From Aedes albopictus (taxonomy: Eukaryota; Arthropoda; Insecta; Diptera; Culicidae), in assembly GCF_035046485.1 (NCBI RefSeq), contig NC_085137.1:47051155-47115154 (forward strand): a stretch of DNA of 64,000 nucleotides, written 5' to 3'. The notes beneath the pieces are model-generated. The model worked only from the letters and a program-made list of their open reading frames with translations, searched no databases and was not told where the DNA came from. A program made the position numbers and the translations under genes. This document shows positions 24,185-34,668 of the stretch, piece after piece. Positions within the stretch are counted from its first letter, which is position 1. The number at the start of each line of letters is the position of its first letter.

Positions 24185-24870
24185 CTTAGAATGCATCTAA
24201 AATATTTTTCAAGAACTCTTTCAGGAATTCCTCATTAAGGAATTCCTTCAAAATTCCATTAAAAACTCTCCCAAATATTCATTCAGGTATGGTTCTATCA
24301 TGATCTCAGAGAGATTTTTTCCATGAACTCCCAGTAAGATTCTTCTTCGTATAAATCTTTTCTTGGAAAACTTCGTTATGTTTCGTCTGAAGGATTCCTT
24401 GAAGGACTTCATGACATTATCCTCAAAGGACTTTATGAAGCAATCCTAAAGGACTGATTGAAGAAAATCCTAAAAAAATCCTTAAAGGAATTCCTAAAGG
24501 ATTCCTGGAGAAATTTTAGAAGAAATTGCTAAAGAAATGCTTGGATGAATTTATAAAGGCATAGTTGTAAGTACATATTCCTGAATCAATGACTTGAAGA
24601 ATTTCTGAAGCAATCCCTGGAACAACTTCCGAATCTAATTCTTAGAATATTTTTTGTAGAAGTCCTTGAAGTAACCGCTACATAAATAACTGCTAGGTAA
24701 CTGCTTGAGTGAAGCAATTCTCGAAATTCTTCAAGGAAGGAAATACCTGATGAAATTGTTGGAAAAATTTCCTAAAAGTTTCGTGGAGGAAATCTGAAAG
24801 AATCCTTGGTGATATTGCTGAAGGAATCTACGAAGGTACCAATAAAAAAAATCATGCATGTAATAGATTT
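24185..24870. repeat. Degenerate GAATTCCTT-type repeat
   Basis: A third block of the same diverged short-unit repeat seen at 9340-12560 and 20755-21700. Orientation switches near 24450. Confidence 0.55.
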
Positions 24871-25442
24871 TTAATGGAACTGTCTTCAGAAATATCGGAA
24901 GTATACATTTGATGGAAATTCTTGTGAAAATATAATTATAAATGTGAAAACTTTTTTCACTATAAAATAAACGATGCAAACGAATGCTAAATTAAATAAG
25001 TTCGTAATGAACTATGAAAAGTGTAAAGGATCATGTTTGCATAAAAATCCATTTACAGGACCACTGTGTACTGTTGTGATTCCGACGGGTGTGCTCAGAT
25101 GTCGTATTTTTTATGGTTGCTTTGGACGCTGTTACAACTTGTTTTGCACATCAATATATCAACTAGCTCATCCAATTGTATCAATAAATAACTATTTTAC
25201 ATTTAATTAATAGATAAAACTTACATTATTTGCAAAAAATCAGCACCGCAAAATCACGAGTTAAGTAATCTCTGTTGTTGATGGTTGCCGGACTGTGCGG
25301 GCTAACCTGGCACCGATGACAGTTACGTTCATTGACGCCGTCGTCGTTGGTTGAAGACGCGCGTTGGTGGGGGCAGTTTATTTTTCTTGGGCACAAACTA
25401 CACGCTCAGATGAGTTTACTCAAAACCAAGCGCAAAACTATA
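24871..25442. other. Spacer, nothing recognised
   Basis: Unique AT-rich DNA followed by a somewhat GC-richer stretch (25260-25440). No exon or repeat can be supported. Confidence 0.45.
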
Positions 25443-25444
25443 TA

Positions 25445-25702
25445 CAGTAGACGTTCGGTCGGTGCAAATGGTTTAACTGCAATGCTTTTTAACTGCAAGT
25501 CCGGTAAGTGCAACAAATTTGCAGTTATCGCACCGCTATCCGTCAAAACGGTGCGCCAAGTTAGCCCAAATGAACGGTCGAATGAATTTTGCGTTCATTT
25601 AACGTCAATTGATGGCTTGTTGACACTGTCAGGCGTTGCAGTTATCGGATTTTCGTTCGCTAAGTGAAACGTAAACATGTTGCAGTTATCGAACGTCTAC
25701 TG
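25445..25702 (+). mobile_element. 258-bp MITE family, copy 3
   Basis: Full length, TA-flanked. It belongs with the 31819 and 31441 copies in a subtype with CTATCCGTCAAAACGGTGCG where other copies read CCAAACGTCAAAATGGTGCG. Confidence 0.93.
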
Positions 25703-25731
25703 TAGAGGCGATTTTAAAGTGCCCCACACTA

Positions 25732-26495
25732 CACTGCAAAAACTGCAAACATTTATTTTATGTGAAAATACACATCGATCCAATTGGTCTTTCCACACAT
25801 AAATTTTATTACCTAAAATATAACTAAGATATTTGTTGTTTATTGTCTAGATTAGTTTCACACATACTTGGTATGTGTTAACACCCATAGCAAAAAAATA
25901 TGTGAGTTCACACATAATACCAATGCTTAGCGTCTGTGTCAGCCGCCGAAGATGCGCAAAGTGAAAAAATGGCGACTCAGTGTAAACATGTGCTGCAGGA
26001 GTTGTTCAGATATTTTACTTAAATCATCGCAGCTACCTTCCTTGGAGTACGGAAAAATCATAACCAGTTGCTTTACATCGATAAACACTTAGAAACTCGG
26101 GTGAAGAGCGCAGTTTTGATCATTATTCGGAGCTGCAAAGTTGATCAATTAGTAACTCACTGGTCGAAAATTATCAACCAACCTTCCAGCGCAATACAGT
26201 GTTTGGCTCTTTCTACATGAGCTTTCGACTTGTTAATTTGTTAATAAATCATATCAACTGCATCCATAAATGTTTCATCATTGATAAAACTTTTTTTTTC
26301 AAAAAAAAAACATTAAGCGCATATATTGATTTTATTTGTCATTCGGTATTGTTTTTATGTGTAATCACACATCAAAACGATAAATACCAAAAATAATTGG
26401 TTATGTGTGATTACACATAAACATCATTTGTCCAGACAAATTGCAAAAATATATGTGTACAAAACATAAAATAAATATTTGCAGTTTTTGCAGTG
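25732..26495 (+). mobile_element. 764-bp TIR element, copy A (CACTGCAAAAACTGC ends)
   Basis: Termini CACTGCAAAAACTGCAAA and inverse, with TA at 25730-25731 and 26496-26497. The interior repeats ATGTGTGA/TCACACAT motifs. One plus-strand frame from ATG at 25969 runs 84 codons to 26220, broken only by a TAA after 17 codons (MATQCKHVLQELFRYFT). It could be decayed captured coding sequence. There is no transposase. Confidence 0.85.
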
Positions 26496-26540
26496 TATGC
26501 ATACGTGTTTTCTTCTGTGTAAAGGGAATATGTTCCAATT

Positions 26541-28022
26541 CTAGCGTAACATGTGATAAGGGCCTAAGTCCAAAATGTAAACATTGAGAAATCTGCTTGA
26601 GAAGGTTTCCATGTATGTTCATAAACCGTATTTAGAAATCAAACACTGTATTAGTTTCACTTATGCAGCAAATGATGCGCATGACTGCTCCCTACATGCT
26701 GTCTAGCGCCAAAAATAGCATACTACATTGAAATTAGTATAAAAATTAAATTTTCGAACAGCAATGGACATTGGCCCTTTTGAAAATTTTCATTAACTTG
26801 GGCCCTAATACTTTGGCCCTTTAACAATAAGCAAATGACTTAGGCCCTAGTACATTGGCCCTATGAGCAACTACGAATCGACTTAGGCCCTTTTGAATTG
26901 AGCTAATTTTGAATAAAAAAAAGTTAGTTTGCATAAGTTTTCTTATATTTTACGTGATTATGCAAGAAAGAATCAGATTCAAATCAAAACCATGACAAAT
27001 TCAATTAACGTACCAAAAGGCCTAAGGTCAATTGAGATCTAGTCCAACTTGGGCCCATTTACTTCGACTTAGGCCCAAAAGGAACTATGAATTTACTTAG
27101 GCCTTTTGAAAAATCATCAAAAAAGTCATGTTAAAATGGGTTTTTGGCGTGGGTGAGGAAGTGTATCGATAGATTACGTGAAACTTGATCACTGCAAAAA
27201 CTGCAAATATTTATTTTATGTTTTGTACACATATATTTTTGCAATTTGTCTGGACAAATGATGTTTATGTGTAATCACACATAACCAATTATTTTTGGTA
27301 TTTATCGTTTTGATGTGTGATTACACATAAAAACAATACCGAATGACAAATAAAATCAATATATGCGCTTAATGTTTTTTTTTTTGAAAAAAAAAGTTTT
27401 ATCAATGATGAAACATTTATGGATGCAGTTGATATGATTTATTAACAAATTAACAAGTCGAAAGCTCATGTAGAAAGAGCCAAACACTGTATTGCGCTGG
27501 AAGGTTGGTTGATAATTTTCGACCAGTGAGTTACTAATTGATCAACTTTGCAGCTCCGAATAATGATCAAAACTGCGCTCTTCACCCGAGTTTCTAAGTG
27601 TTTATCGATGTAAAGCAACTGGTTATGATTTTTCCGTACTCCAAGGAAGGTAGCTGCGATGATTTAAGTAAAATATCTGAACAACTCCTGCAGCACATGT
27701 TTACACTGAGTCGCCATTTTTTCACTTTGCGCATCTTCGGCGGCTGACACAGACGCTAAGCATTGGTATTATGTGTGAACTCACATATTTTTTTGCTATG
27801 GGTGTTAACACATACCAAGTATGTGTGAAACTAATCTAGACAATAAACAACAAATATCTTAGTTATATTTTAGGTAATAAAATTTATGTGTGGAAAGACC
27901 AATTGGATCGATGTGTATTTTCACATAAAATAAATGTTTGCAGTTTTTGCAGTGTATAGGAATAACGGAAAATCTCGTTTGTTTACATTTTGGACTTAGG
28001 CCCTTATCACATGTTACGCTAG
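26541..28022. mobile_element. ~1.5-kb TIR element rich in ACTTAGGCCC repeats, host of copy B
   Basis: Inverted ends of about 40 bp: CTAGCGTAACATGTGATAAG...CCAAAATGTAAAC at 26541-26582 and its inverse at 27981-28022. Between 26765 and 27115 the motif (A)CTT(A/G)GGCCC or its inverse occurs about ten times. The 764-bp element copy B is inserted in its right half. Its right end lies about 230 bp upstream of the zinc-finger gene start at 28253. Confidence 0.75.
27190..27954 (-). mobile_element. 764-bp TIR element, copy B, inverted relative to copy A
   Basis: The reverse complement of 25732-26495 with very few differences along its whole length, including the broken 84-codon frame. TA follows the right end; the left flank reads AT, so the duplication is not clean. 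Confidence 0.88.
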
Positions 28023-28245
28023 AGTTTTTTAAACTTCTTCACTGGGTTAAAATATTTTTCGGTGATCGTGTACACAAATCTAGGTAACTCTCGAATGATG
28101 TGTAATTTGTGCCCAAGCGCAAAATGACAGCTCAGATTAAATAATCTATCGTGTTTATAAACAAAATTAATTTGTGATTAAAATTTTTTGAACAGTTTTT
28201 ATCGGTTTTTATCATAAATCCATTGAATTTTAATTTAAAATCTCC

Positions 28246-28260
28246 ATGCAAAATGAATAG
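28246..28260 (+). promoter_or_regulatory. Short upstream ORF overlapping the ZAD gene start
   Basis: ATG CAA AAT GAA TAG begins 7 bases before the main ATG (28253) in another frame and ends 5 bases after that ATG has been read. The main start has the better insect context (CAAA before ATG). If transcribed, it could reduce initiation or allow termination-reinitiation. Confidence 0.45.
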
Positions 28261-30522
28261 TGATGCGCAACCTTCATCGTGTTCAGTTGAGCCAGAGAAA
28301 ATCACAGGTATTTGATTAATACTCAGCTTAAGCTGCATATTGTTAACTGTTTGTGTTCGCTCCTCAATTCCAGCTCCTCCACGGACACTGAACGATTTCT
28401 GCCGGATTTGTCTCCTGCGAAAGCCGTCGTTAATCCCTCTAACGAGTGAACTGAACGGCACTATGATTCCGGAGATGCTCTGGAAAGTATCCGGAACGAT
28501 GCTGAATGCGCTCGAACAGCTGCCGCGGGTCATTTGCGAGCACTGCCTGACGAAGCTGGACCTGGCGTACAGCATCGCCCAGGAGTTCCGCAAACAGGAG
28601 GAAGTGCTGCGTAGTTTCTGCTGGAAGGGGGCTCTGATCGATCAGCTGGATGGGTTTCAACAGACCGAGGACGCCATCAAAGTGCCCTACTCGGACGAGG
28701 TGCTTAGGAAGTTGACTTCGGCGTCGCAGACGGTGGTAGCAGTCGAGGAAGATAAGCCAAAAGGAGAAAGCGAGCAACCGGTAATTCAGAAAGAATCAAC
28801 AGATAAGGGAGAGAGCGAATTCAGTGGAGAACAGCTGGATGATATAATCGAAGAGGTAGGTGAAGTGATCGAGGAGGATGTCCAATCGACAGAAGATTTC
28901 GAGATGATTGTGGAGGAATCCAGCGAGAATGAAGAATCTCCGGCGAAAGACGAGAAAGTCGGCCTGGTAGATTGTAGCCAGGACGAAGAATCGCAAGACA
29001 GTGTCAAATCCATTAAAAAGGAAATCCAAGAGGACGATAAGGAGGCGGATTCAGCGACATTGGATGCTCCGTCCTTGATCATAACTAAGGTCGAAGAAGA
29101 CGAAGAATGGATTGAGGAAGAGGAAAAACTGTCGGAGCAAATAGATGAACCGAGCGAATCGGAAGAGTTGGCCATCGTGAGCTGTGGTGAAACCGACGAA
29201 TCGCAGGATCCCATCTGGTTCGATGAGGAGGAACCGCTGGACAAAGATGGCGATGATCTGAACAGTAATGATCGTGAACCAATCCAAGAGGAGCCACCCA
29301 CTAGAAAAAGGCGAAAAAAGGGTGTGAGTTTAATTAAAAAAGACTTAAAGGAAGCGCCAAAACGGATCATCAAAAGTGAGGTCAATGCTGATGGATTGTA
29401 CCACTGCAAAGTTTGCGATCGGACGTTCAGCGTGCAGAAAACTTTTCTCAACCATTTGCGCAGTCACGAACACGTTATGCAGGGTTCCTTCAAGTGTCCA
29501 CAGTGCGATAAGGTAAGTTGGCCAAAGCAGTAAACCCTAACGATATGATTTCTGTAGAGGATACTTTTCATAGTATTTAATAAGTTGAAAAACTACCAAA
29601 TCCGTCAATTTTTCTAATATAAATAAATTGTACACATACTTTAGACATTTTCCTGATGAAAAATACAATTGCTGCCTTTATCTTGTCAACATAAAGACGC
29701 ATCTAAAGCCATAAATAGTTAACGATAGAGTAAAACTCTGAATAAAAAAAGAATAAATAAAAATCTTTCCAGGCATTTGGCACCAAGAACCGCTTGAAAC
29801 GACACGTAGTGATTCACACCCGAGACCTGTCGTGTAGAGAGTGCAACAAAACATTCGCCAACGTGCATGAGCTTCGAGGGCACCAACAGGTCCACCTGAA
29901 AGGTAAGTGGAAATGTTCGTCGTGTGATTTTGTCTGCTACGCGAGAGATCTGATGAAAGAACACCGTCAAACGAGCAAATGTGCAAAATTAGCTGGGGTG
30001 AAACCACCGCCAAAGCCGGCTAGGCTGAAGGATCCAAAGTGTCCGTACGAGGGATGCGACTATAGGGCCACCAAATACGGTGCGATGTACGTGCACAAAC
30101 GTAGCAAGCACCAGTCGACGTTTGAGTGCGACATGTGCGACAAGAAGTTTGCCTTCGCCAATCAGCTCAAACAGCACGAAACAATTCACACCGGAGAAAA
30201 GCCCTACCAGTGTGATGTCTGCGACAAACCGTTCCGACGGTTATACAGCTTCAAGGAGCACATGGCCATCCACGAGGGCGAGCAAAGGTATGTGTGCAAC
30301 CTCTGTGGGAAATCGTTCGCTCGGCCACGCTATCTGGCGGCACATGTGGCCACGCACTCGACCAAGAGGCCGTTCGAGTGTACGATGTGTGGCGCCAACT
30401 ACAAGACGAAGGGCGAACTGACGAAACACGTGAGGGCCAAACATGAAACGCTGGAGTACGGCAATGGGAACGATATCATCGAGGAGGATTACGATTATTT
30501 TGAGGACGAGATATATTTATAA
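28253..30522 (+). CDS. ZAD-C2H2 zinc-finger protein, 647 aa, three exons
   Basis: Exons 28253-28307, 28374-29512 and 29773-30522 join in phase across GT-AG introns. Residues about 26-101 form a ZAD: FCRICL with Cys28/Cys31, then VICEHC with Cys73/Cys76. ZADs mediate homodimerisation in insect transcription factors. A long acidic linker (Glu, Asp and Ser rich, about 130-330) leads to a basic patch (RKRRKK) and nine C2H2 fingers from residue 361. The second finger is split by the last intron, and HTGEKP-type linkers occur late in the set. The C-terminus is acidic (DYDYFEDEIYL). It is a probable sequence-specific nuclear regulator; its target is unknown. It converges on a second ZAD gene at 36317-38225. 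Confidence 0.92.
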
Positions 30523-30934
30523 GGTACATAACGTAGAATATAAATATTTAAGAACACTGAAGGTCGAAGAGCAAGTTTGTCCACTTTATGAAGAGAATTC
30601 TTCGAAATATCCGTGCCTTGTGTTCTCTATACATTTCTGGACTTTCATTTCAACTTGAAAGGGGATGTTAGAACGATTGGTTTGACTAATAGTTGCACAG
30701 GTTCCGCGAGGTTCTTGCATTTTGCAGTATTAGCTCTAGATTTTCCACAGTTATCCAAGTATCTATTTACATAAATGATCCTCTAAATCCACGCTTCCAA
30801 AACTCTGTTTTCGCGGCGCACTAGCCTTTTGCAGGTTTGCTAAAACAATATGAAAAAACGAGCTTGCGACACGTTGGGGCGCCACGAAAACCGAGCTTGG
30901 GTAGCTCTGCTGTAAATTGAAGTTGTCCATATAG

Positions 30935-31425
30935 CGGAAGTAAGCTGTAAATCCGCGTCTATTCAGCAAGACTATGCTGAGGGTAACGGGCTCGATTCCC
31001 AATTGTTCCAAAAACTTTTCCAAACGGAAATGTTCTTGACTTACTACAGTAGACGTTCGGTCGGTGCAAACAGTTTAACTGCAATGCTTTTTAACTGCAA
31101 GTCCGGTAACTGCCACAAATTTGCAGTTATCGCACCGACAAATGTCAGAATGGTGCGCCATGTTAGCCCAAATGAACAGTCGGATGAAAATCACGTTCAT
31201 TTTACGTCAGTTGATGGTCTGTTGACGCTGTCAGGCGTTGCAGTTATCGGATTTTTGTTCGCTAAGTGAAACGTAAACATGTTGCAGTTATCGAACGTCT
31301 ACTGTATATGAATGCAAAAATAATGAATCGGTAAAAGATAGTCAGCGAATACTGTTGGAGTGCTCATAAGCTGATAAGCAAGCTCTTCATCAGTTGAGAC
31401 GTTACGCCAAGGAAAAGATGAAGAA
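30935..31425 (+). mobile_element. tRNA-derived SINE, split by a 258-bp MITE
   Basis: The 5' half (30935-31044) contains a B-box-like GGGCTCGATTCCC and the body CTATTCAGCAAGACTATGCTGAGG. After the MITE (31047-31304) the 3' half resumes (GTGCTCATAAGCTGATAAGC...GACGTTACGCCAAGGAAAAG). The same arrangement, uninterrupted, is at 59912-60162. From memory it resembles a tRNA-derived SINE common in Aedes. Confidence 0.75.
31047..31304 (+). mobile_element. 258-bp MITE family, copy 4
   Basis: Full length, TA-flanked, inserted inside a SINE, so it is younger than that SINE copy. Confidence 0.93.
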
Positions 31426-31440
31426 TTTCTGATGGAACTA

Positions 31441-31697
31441 TAGTAGACGTTCGATAACTGCAACATGTTTACGTTTCACTTAGCGAACAAAATTCGATAA
31501 CTGCAACGTCAGACAGGCATCAACAACCCGTCAATTGACGTTAAATGAACGTAAAATTCATTCAACTGTTCATTTGGGCTAACTTGGCGCACGGATTGAC
31601 GGATAGTGGTGCGATAACTGCAAATTTCTTGCACTTACCGGACTTGCAATTAAAAAGCATTGCAGTTAAACCACTTGCACCGACCGAACGTCTACTG
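31441..31697 (-). mobile_element. 258-bp MITE family, copy 5
   Basis: Near full length (257 bp) and the most diverged copy: its terminus starts TAGTAGACG instead of CAGTAGACG, and the interior has small indels (GTCAGACAGGCATC) that close the usual open frame. Confidence 0.9.
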
Positions 31698-31818
31698 TAT
31701 TTCAAAGTTATTCAACAATTTTCTTTAAAAAATCACGAAAAAATACAATATTTTTACGATTTTTCATGTAAAAGTCATGTAATTTTACATTGTTTTACGT
31801 GACTAATTTAATGAGCTA

Positions 31819-32076
31819 CAGTAGACGTTCGGTCGGTGCAAACGGTTTAACTGCAATGCTTTTTAACTGCAAGTCCGGTAAGTGCAACAAATTTGCAGTT
31901 ATCGCACCGCTATCCGTCAAAACGGTGCGCCAAGTTAGCCAAAATGAACGGTCGAATGAATTTTGCGTTCATTTAACGTCAATTGATGGGTTGTTGACGC
32001 CTGCCTGACGTTGCAGTTATCGAATTTTGTTCGCTAAGTGGAACGTAAACATGTTGCAGTTATCGAACGTCTACTG
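31819..32076 (+). mobile_element. 258-bp MITE family, copy 6
   Basis: TA-flanked. It shares with copy 5 the CTATCCGTC subtype and an altered GACGCCTGCCTGACG segment that breaks the frame. It ends only 14 bases before copy 7 starts. Confidence 0.92.
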
Positions 32077-32090
32077 TACTAAAAGTTGTA

Positions 32091-32348
32091 CAGTAGACGT
32101 TCGATAACTGCAACATGTTTACGTTTTACTTAGCGAACGAATATCCGATAACTGCAACGCCTGACAGTGTCAACAAACCATCAACTGACGTAAAATGAAC
32201 GTGAATTTCATCCGACTGTTCATTTGGGCTAACATGGCGCACCATTTTGACGGATGGCGGTGCGATAACTGCAAAATTGTTGCACTTACCGGACTTGCAG
32301 TTAAAAAGCATTGCAGTTAAACCGTTTGCACCGACCGAACGTCTACTG
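32091..32348 (-). mobile_element. 258-bp MITE family, copy 7
   Basis: Full length, TA-flanked, in opposite orientation to the adjacent copy 6, so the pair forms a ~530-bp inverted arrangement. Confidence 0.92.
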
Positions 32349-32434
32349 TACAGAGTTGCCAGCATAAAATAAAACAAAGTTACCCAAGATTTAAACGTCA
32401 TTACACTTCTTTGTCTCATCTGCATCAGTTTAAA

Positions 32435-32505
32435 TTTGGTGCAGATGGTTGAGCATGAGATTGTCGATTCGAAGATTCAAGGTTCGAGTCCTGGAATAGG
32501 ATTTT
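32435..32505 (+). repeat. tRNA-like fragment (possible SINE head)
   Basis: GGTTGAGCATGAGATTGTC and AGGTTCGAGTCCTGG are spaced like pol III A and B boxes. The stem pairing is not good enough to call a tRNA gene. Confidence 0.35.
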
Positions 32506-32735
32506 TTTGCGTCTCGATCCAGCTATAAGTTGATGAAACTACGCACTGCATCTAATTGCAATTTGCAATTTGCATTGCAATCTGGCTGCTATGTTTCGAA
32601 ACCGTAGAGTGCATAGTAAGAATGAAGTTTCCCTTCATCGTGTAGTTGTGCTGATTTGTGGGTAGATAGATAACAAGTAAACAGAAGCAGTTCCATCATC
32701 GTATTGAATTGTTTTAGCTAAATTGATCATTAGGG

Positions 32736-32886
32736 GTACTCACTAAACAGATTGAATTGCTGCGTAAGCCATGATTTTCTGCTTATTTGAAATGTTTCAT
32801 GATTTTGCGAATGAAATAATCAAAGATTGCCTTGGTGATCGTGACGTTTAATCAGTTTACGCTGTTAAGTGAATCCCCCTATTATC
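32736..32886. mobile_element. ~150-bp MITE, second copy of the 4540-4697 family
   Basis: Here the ends are better kept: TAGGGGTACTCACTAAACAG and its near-inverse CTGTTAAGTGAATCCCCCTA. The body is about 97% the same by eye as the first copy, with one 11-base segment near the 3' side missing. Confidence 0.8.
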
Positions 32887-32958
32887 AAACCGATGCTCAA
32901 TATTTCGCCCAGCTGATCTCGTCGACACGATTTATTGTCAACAAGTATAAACTAAATA

Positions 32959-33216
32959 CAGTAGACGTTCGATAACTGCAACATGTTTACGTTTCACTTA
33001 GCGAACGAAAATCCGTTAACTGCAACGCCTGACAGTGTCAACAAGCCATCAATTGACGTAAAATGAACGAAAAATTCATTCGACTGTTCATTAGGGCTAA
33101 CATGGCGCACCATTTTGACGTTTGGCGGTGCGATAACTGCAAATTTGTTGCACTTACCGGACTTGCAGTTAAAAAGCATTGCAGTTAAACCGTTTGCACC
33201 GACCGAACGTCTACTG
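32959..33216 (-). mobile_element. 258-bp MITE family, copy 8
   Basis: Full length, TA-flanked. It is very close to copy 12 (38707-38964): both read AATCCGTTAACTGCAACG where most copies read CCGATAACTG. Confidence 0.93.
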
Positions 33217-33478
33217 TATCTAGCTAATCCTGGAATGGGCTTAATTGGCAGGTTCCGATCATTATTCCCGGTGTGCCAAAAACCGTTATTAACAAATAAA
33301 AATGTCCACCCAAGTGGTACCCGGCATTCAAAAGATATGCTATTCTAGTATCTCCTCTGAAAATTTGAAAATCTTTCATCGAGGGAAACTAAAGTTTTTG
33401 TAATTTGAAGATTTTGAGCCATTTCTCTAGGATTTTCTTATGAGTAAATATGCACGCACGGTGTGCCTGATACCACTA

Positions 33479-33905
33479 CAGTAGACGTTCGATAACTGCA
33501 ACATGTTTACGTTTCACTTAGCGAACGAAAATTCGATAACTGCAACGCCTGACAGTGTCAACAAGCCGTCAATTGACGTAAAATGAACGAAAAATTCATT
33601 CGACTGTTCATTAGGGCTAACATGGCGCACCATTTTGACGTTTGGCGGTGCGATAAGGGAGCGTCCATAAATTACGTCACGCAAAAATTGCCAATTTTCA
33701 ACCCCCCCTCCCCCCTATGTCACACTTTTTGTATGAGACCTCTGAAATTTTTGTATGGGTTGTCACGCTTTACGGAACCCCCCCTCCCCCCTAAAAGCGT
33801 GACGTAATTTATGGACGTTCCCTAACTGCAAATTTGTTGCACTTACCGGACTTGCAGTTAAAAAGCATTGCAGTTAAACCGTTTGCACCGACCGAACGTC
33901 TACTG
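33479..33905 (-). mobile_element. 258-bp MITE family, copy 9, with a nested 166-bp MITE
   Basis: Once the 33657-33822 insert and its duplicated TAA are discounted, the length is again 258. The flanking repeat exists without this insertion at 35590-35775, where the target reads CCACTATTAA with a single TA. Confidence 0.93.
33657..33822. mobile_element. 166-bp MITE nested in MITE copy 9 (3-bp TAA target duplication)
   Basis: Ends GGGAGCGTCCATAAATTACG and its near-inverse (CGTAATTTATGGACGTTCCC). TAA is duplicated on both sides (33654-33656, 33823-33825), and the other MITE copies show the undisrupted CGATAACTGC. The middle has C-rich runs (CCCCCCCTCCCCCC). A diverged relative is at 41180-41336. 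Confidence 0.92.
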
Positions 33906-34040
33906 TACTAACAAACAAAAATGTACTCCAAACTCACACCCGGCGTTCGAAAGATATACTATTCTAGTATCTTCTCCGAAAATTTGAAAATGTTTTATCG
34001 AGGGAAACCAAATTTTTTACTGTTTGAAGATTTTCCTCTA

Positions 34041-34298
34041 CAGTAGACGTTCGGTCGGTGCAAACGGTTTAACTGCAATGCTTTTTAACTGCAAGTCCGG
34101 TAAGTGCAACAAATTTGCAGTTATCGCACCGCCAAACGTCAAAATGGTGCGCCATGTTAGCCCTAATGAACAGTCGAATGAATTTTTCGTTCATTTTACG
34201 TCAATTGATGGCTTGTTGACACTGTCAGGCGTTGCAGTTAACGGATTTTCGTTCGCTAAGTGAAACGTAAACATGTTGCAGTTATCGAACGTCTACTG
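34041..34298 (+). mobile_element. 258-bp MITE family, copy 10 (reference description)
   Basis: Ends CAGTAGACGTTCGGTCGG and GTTATCGAACGTCTACTG share an inverted CAGTAGACGTTCG core with TA on each side. The left half carries AACTGCAA two to three times and the right half carries its inverse TTGCAGTTA three times, giving a symmetric set of subterminal sites. A frame of about 75 codons (SRRSVGANGLTAMLF... to ...GFSFAK) runs the full length in most copies. No known protein resembles it, and frame retention can be explained by absence of indels in young copies. It is mobilised, presumably, by an unseen TA-targeting transposase. Confidence 0.93.
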
Positions 34299-34410
34299 TA
34301 TTATATATTTTGTAACTCATCTAAAACTTTGATTATATATCACATATTTTGCGATACTATTACAAAACTCAGTAAGTGTTTTTAACGTGTTTATAGATAA
34401 AGCAGTAGTA

Positions 34411-34668
34411 CAGTAGACGTTCGATAACTGCAACATGTTTACGTTTCACTTAGCGTACGAAAATTCGATAACTGCAACGCCTGACAGTGTCAACAAGCCG
34501 TCAATTGACGTAAAATGAACGAAAAATTCATTCGACTGTTCATTAGGGCTAACATGGCGCACCATTTTGACGTTTGGCGGTGCGATAACTGCAAATTTGT
34601 TGCACTTACCGGACTTGCAGTTAAAAAGCATTGCAGTTAAACCGTTTGCACCGACCGAACGTCTACTG
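34411..34668 (-). mobile_element. 258-bp MITE family, copy 11
   Basis: Full length, TA-flanked, 112 bases from copy 10 and inverted relative to it. Confidence 0.93.

Larger units (their letters stand above)
33268..34037 (+). repeat. Two tandem copies of a ~200-bp repeat, both invaded by MITEs
   Basis: Units contain GGTGTGCC....CC..TATTAACAAA.AAAAATGT, CGGC.TTC.AAAGATAT.CTATTCTAGTATCT and GAAAATTTGAAAAT.TTT.ATCGAGGGAAAC. Unit 1 is about 33268-33455. Unit 2 starts about 33456, is split by MITE copy 9 (33479-33905) and runs to about 34037. A third copy, inverted and uninterrupted, is at 35590-35775. Confidence 0.75.

Noticed and set aside
28786..29451. 221-codon Ser-rich antisense frame in the ZAD gene
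   Set aside because: It is the reverse of the Glu/Asp-rich linker (GA-rich codons read as Ser/Leu), a common shadow.
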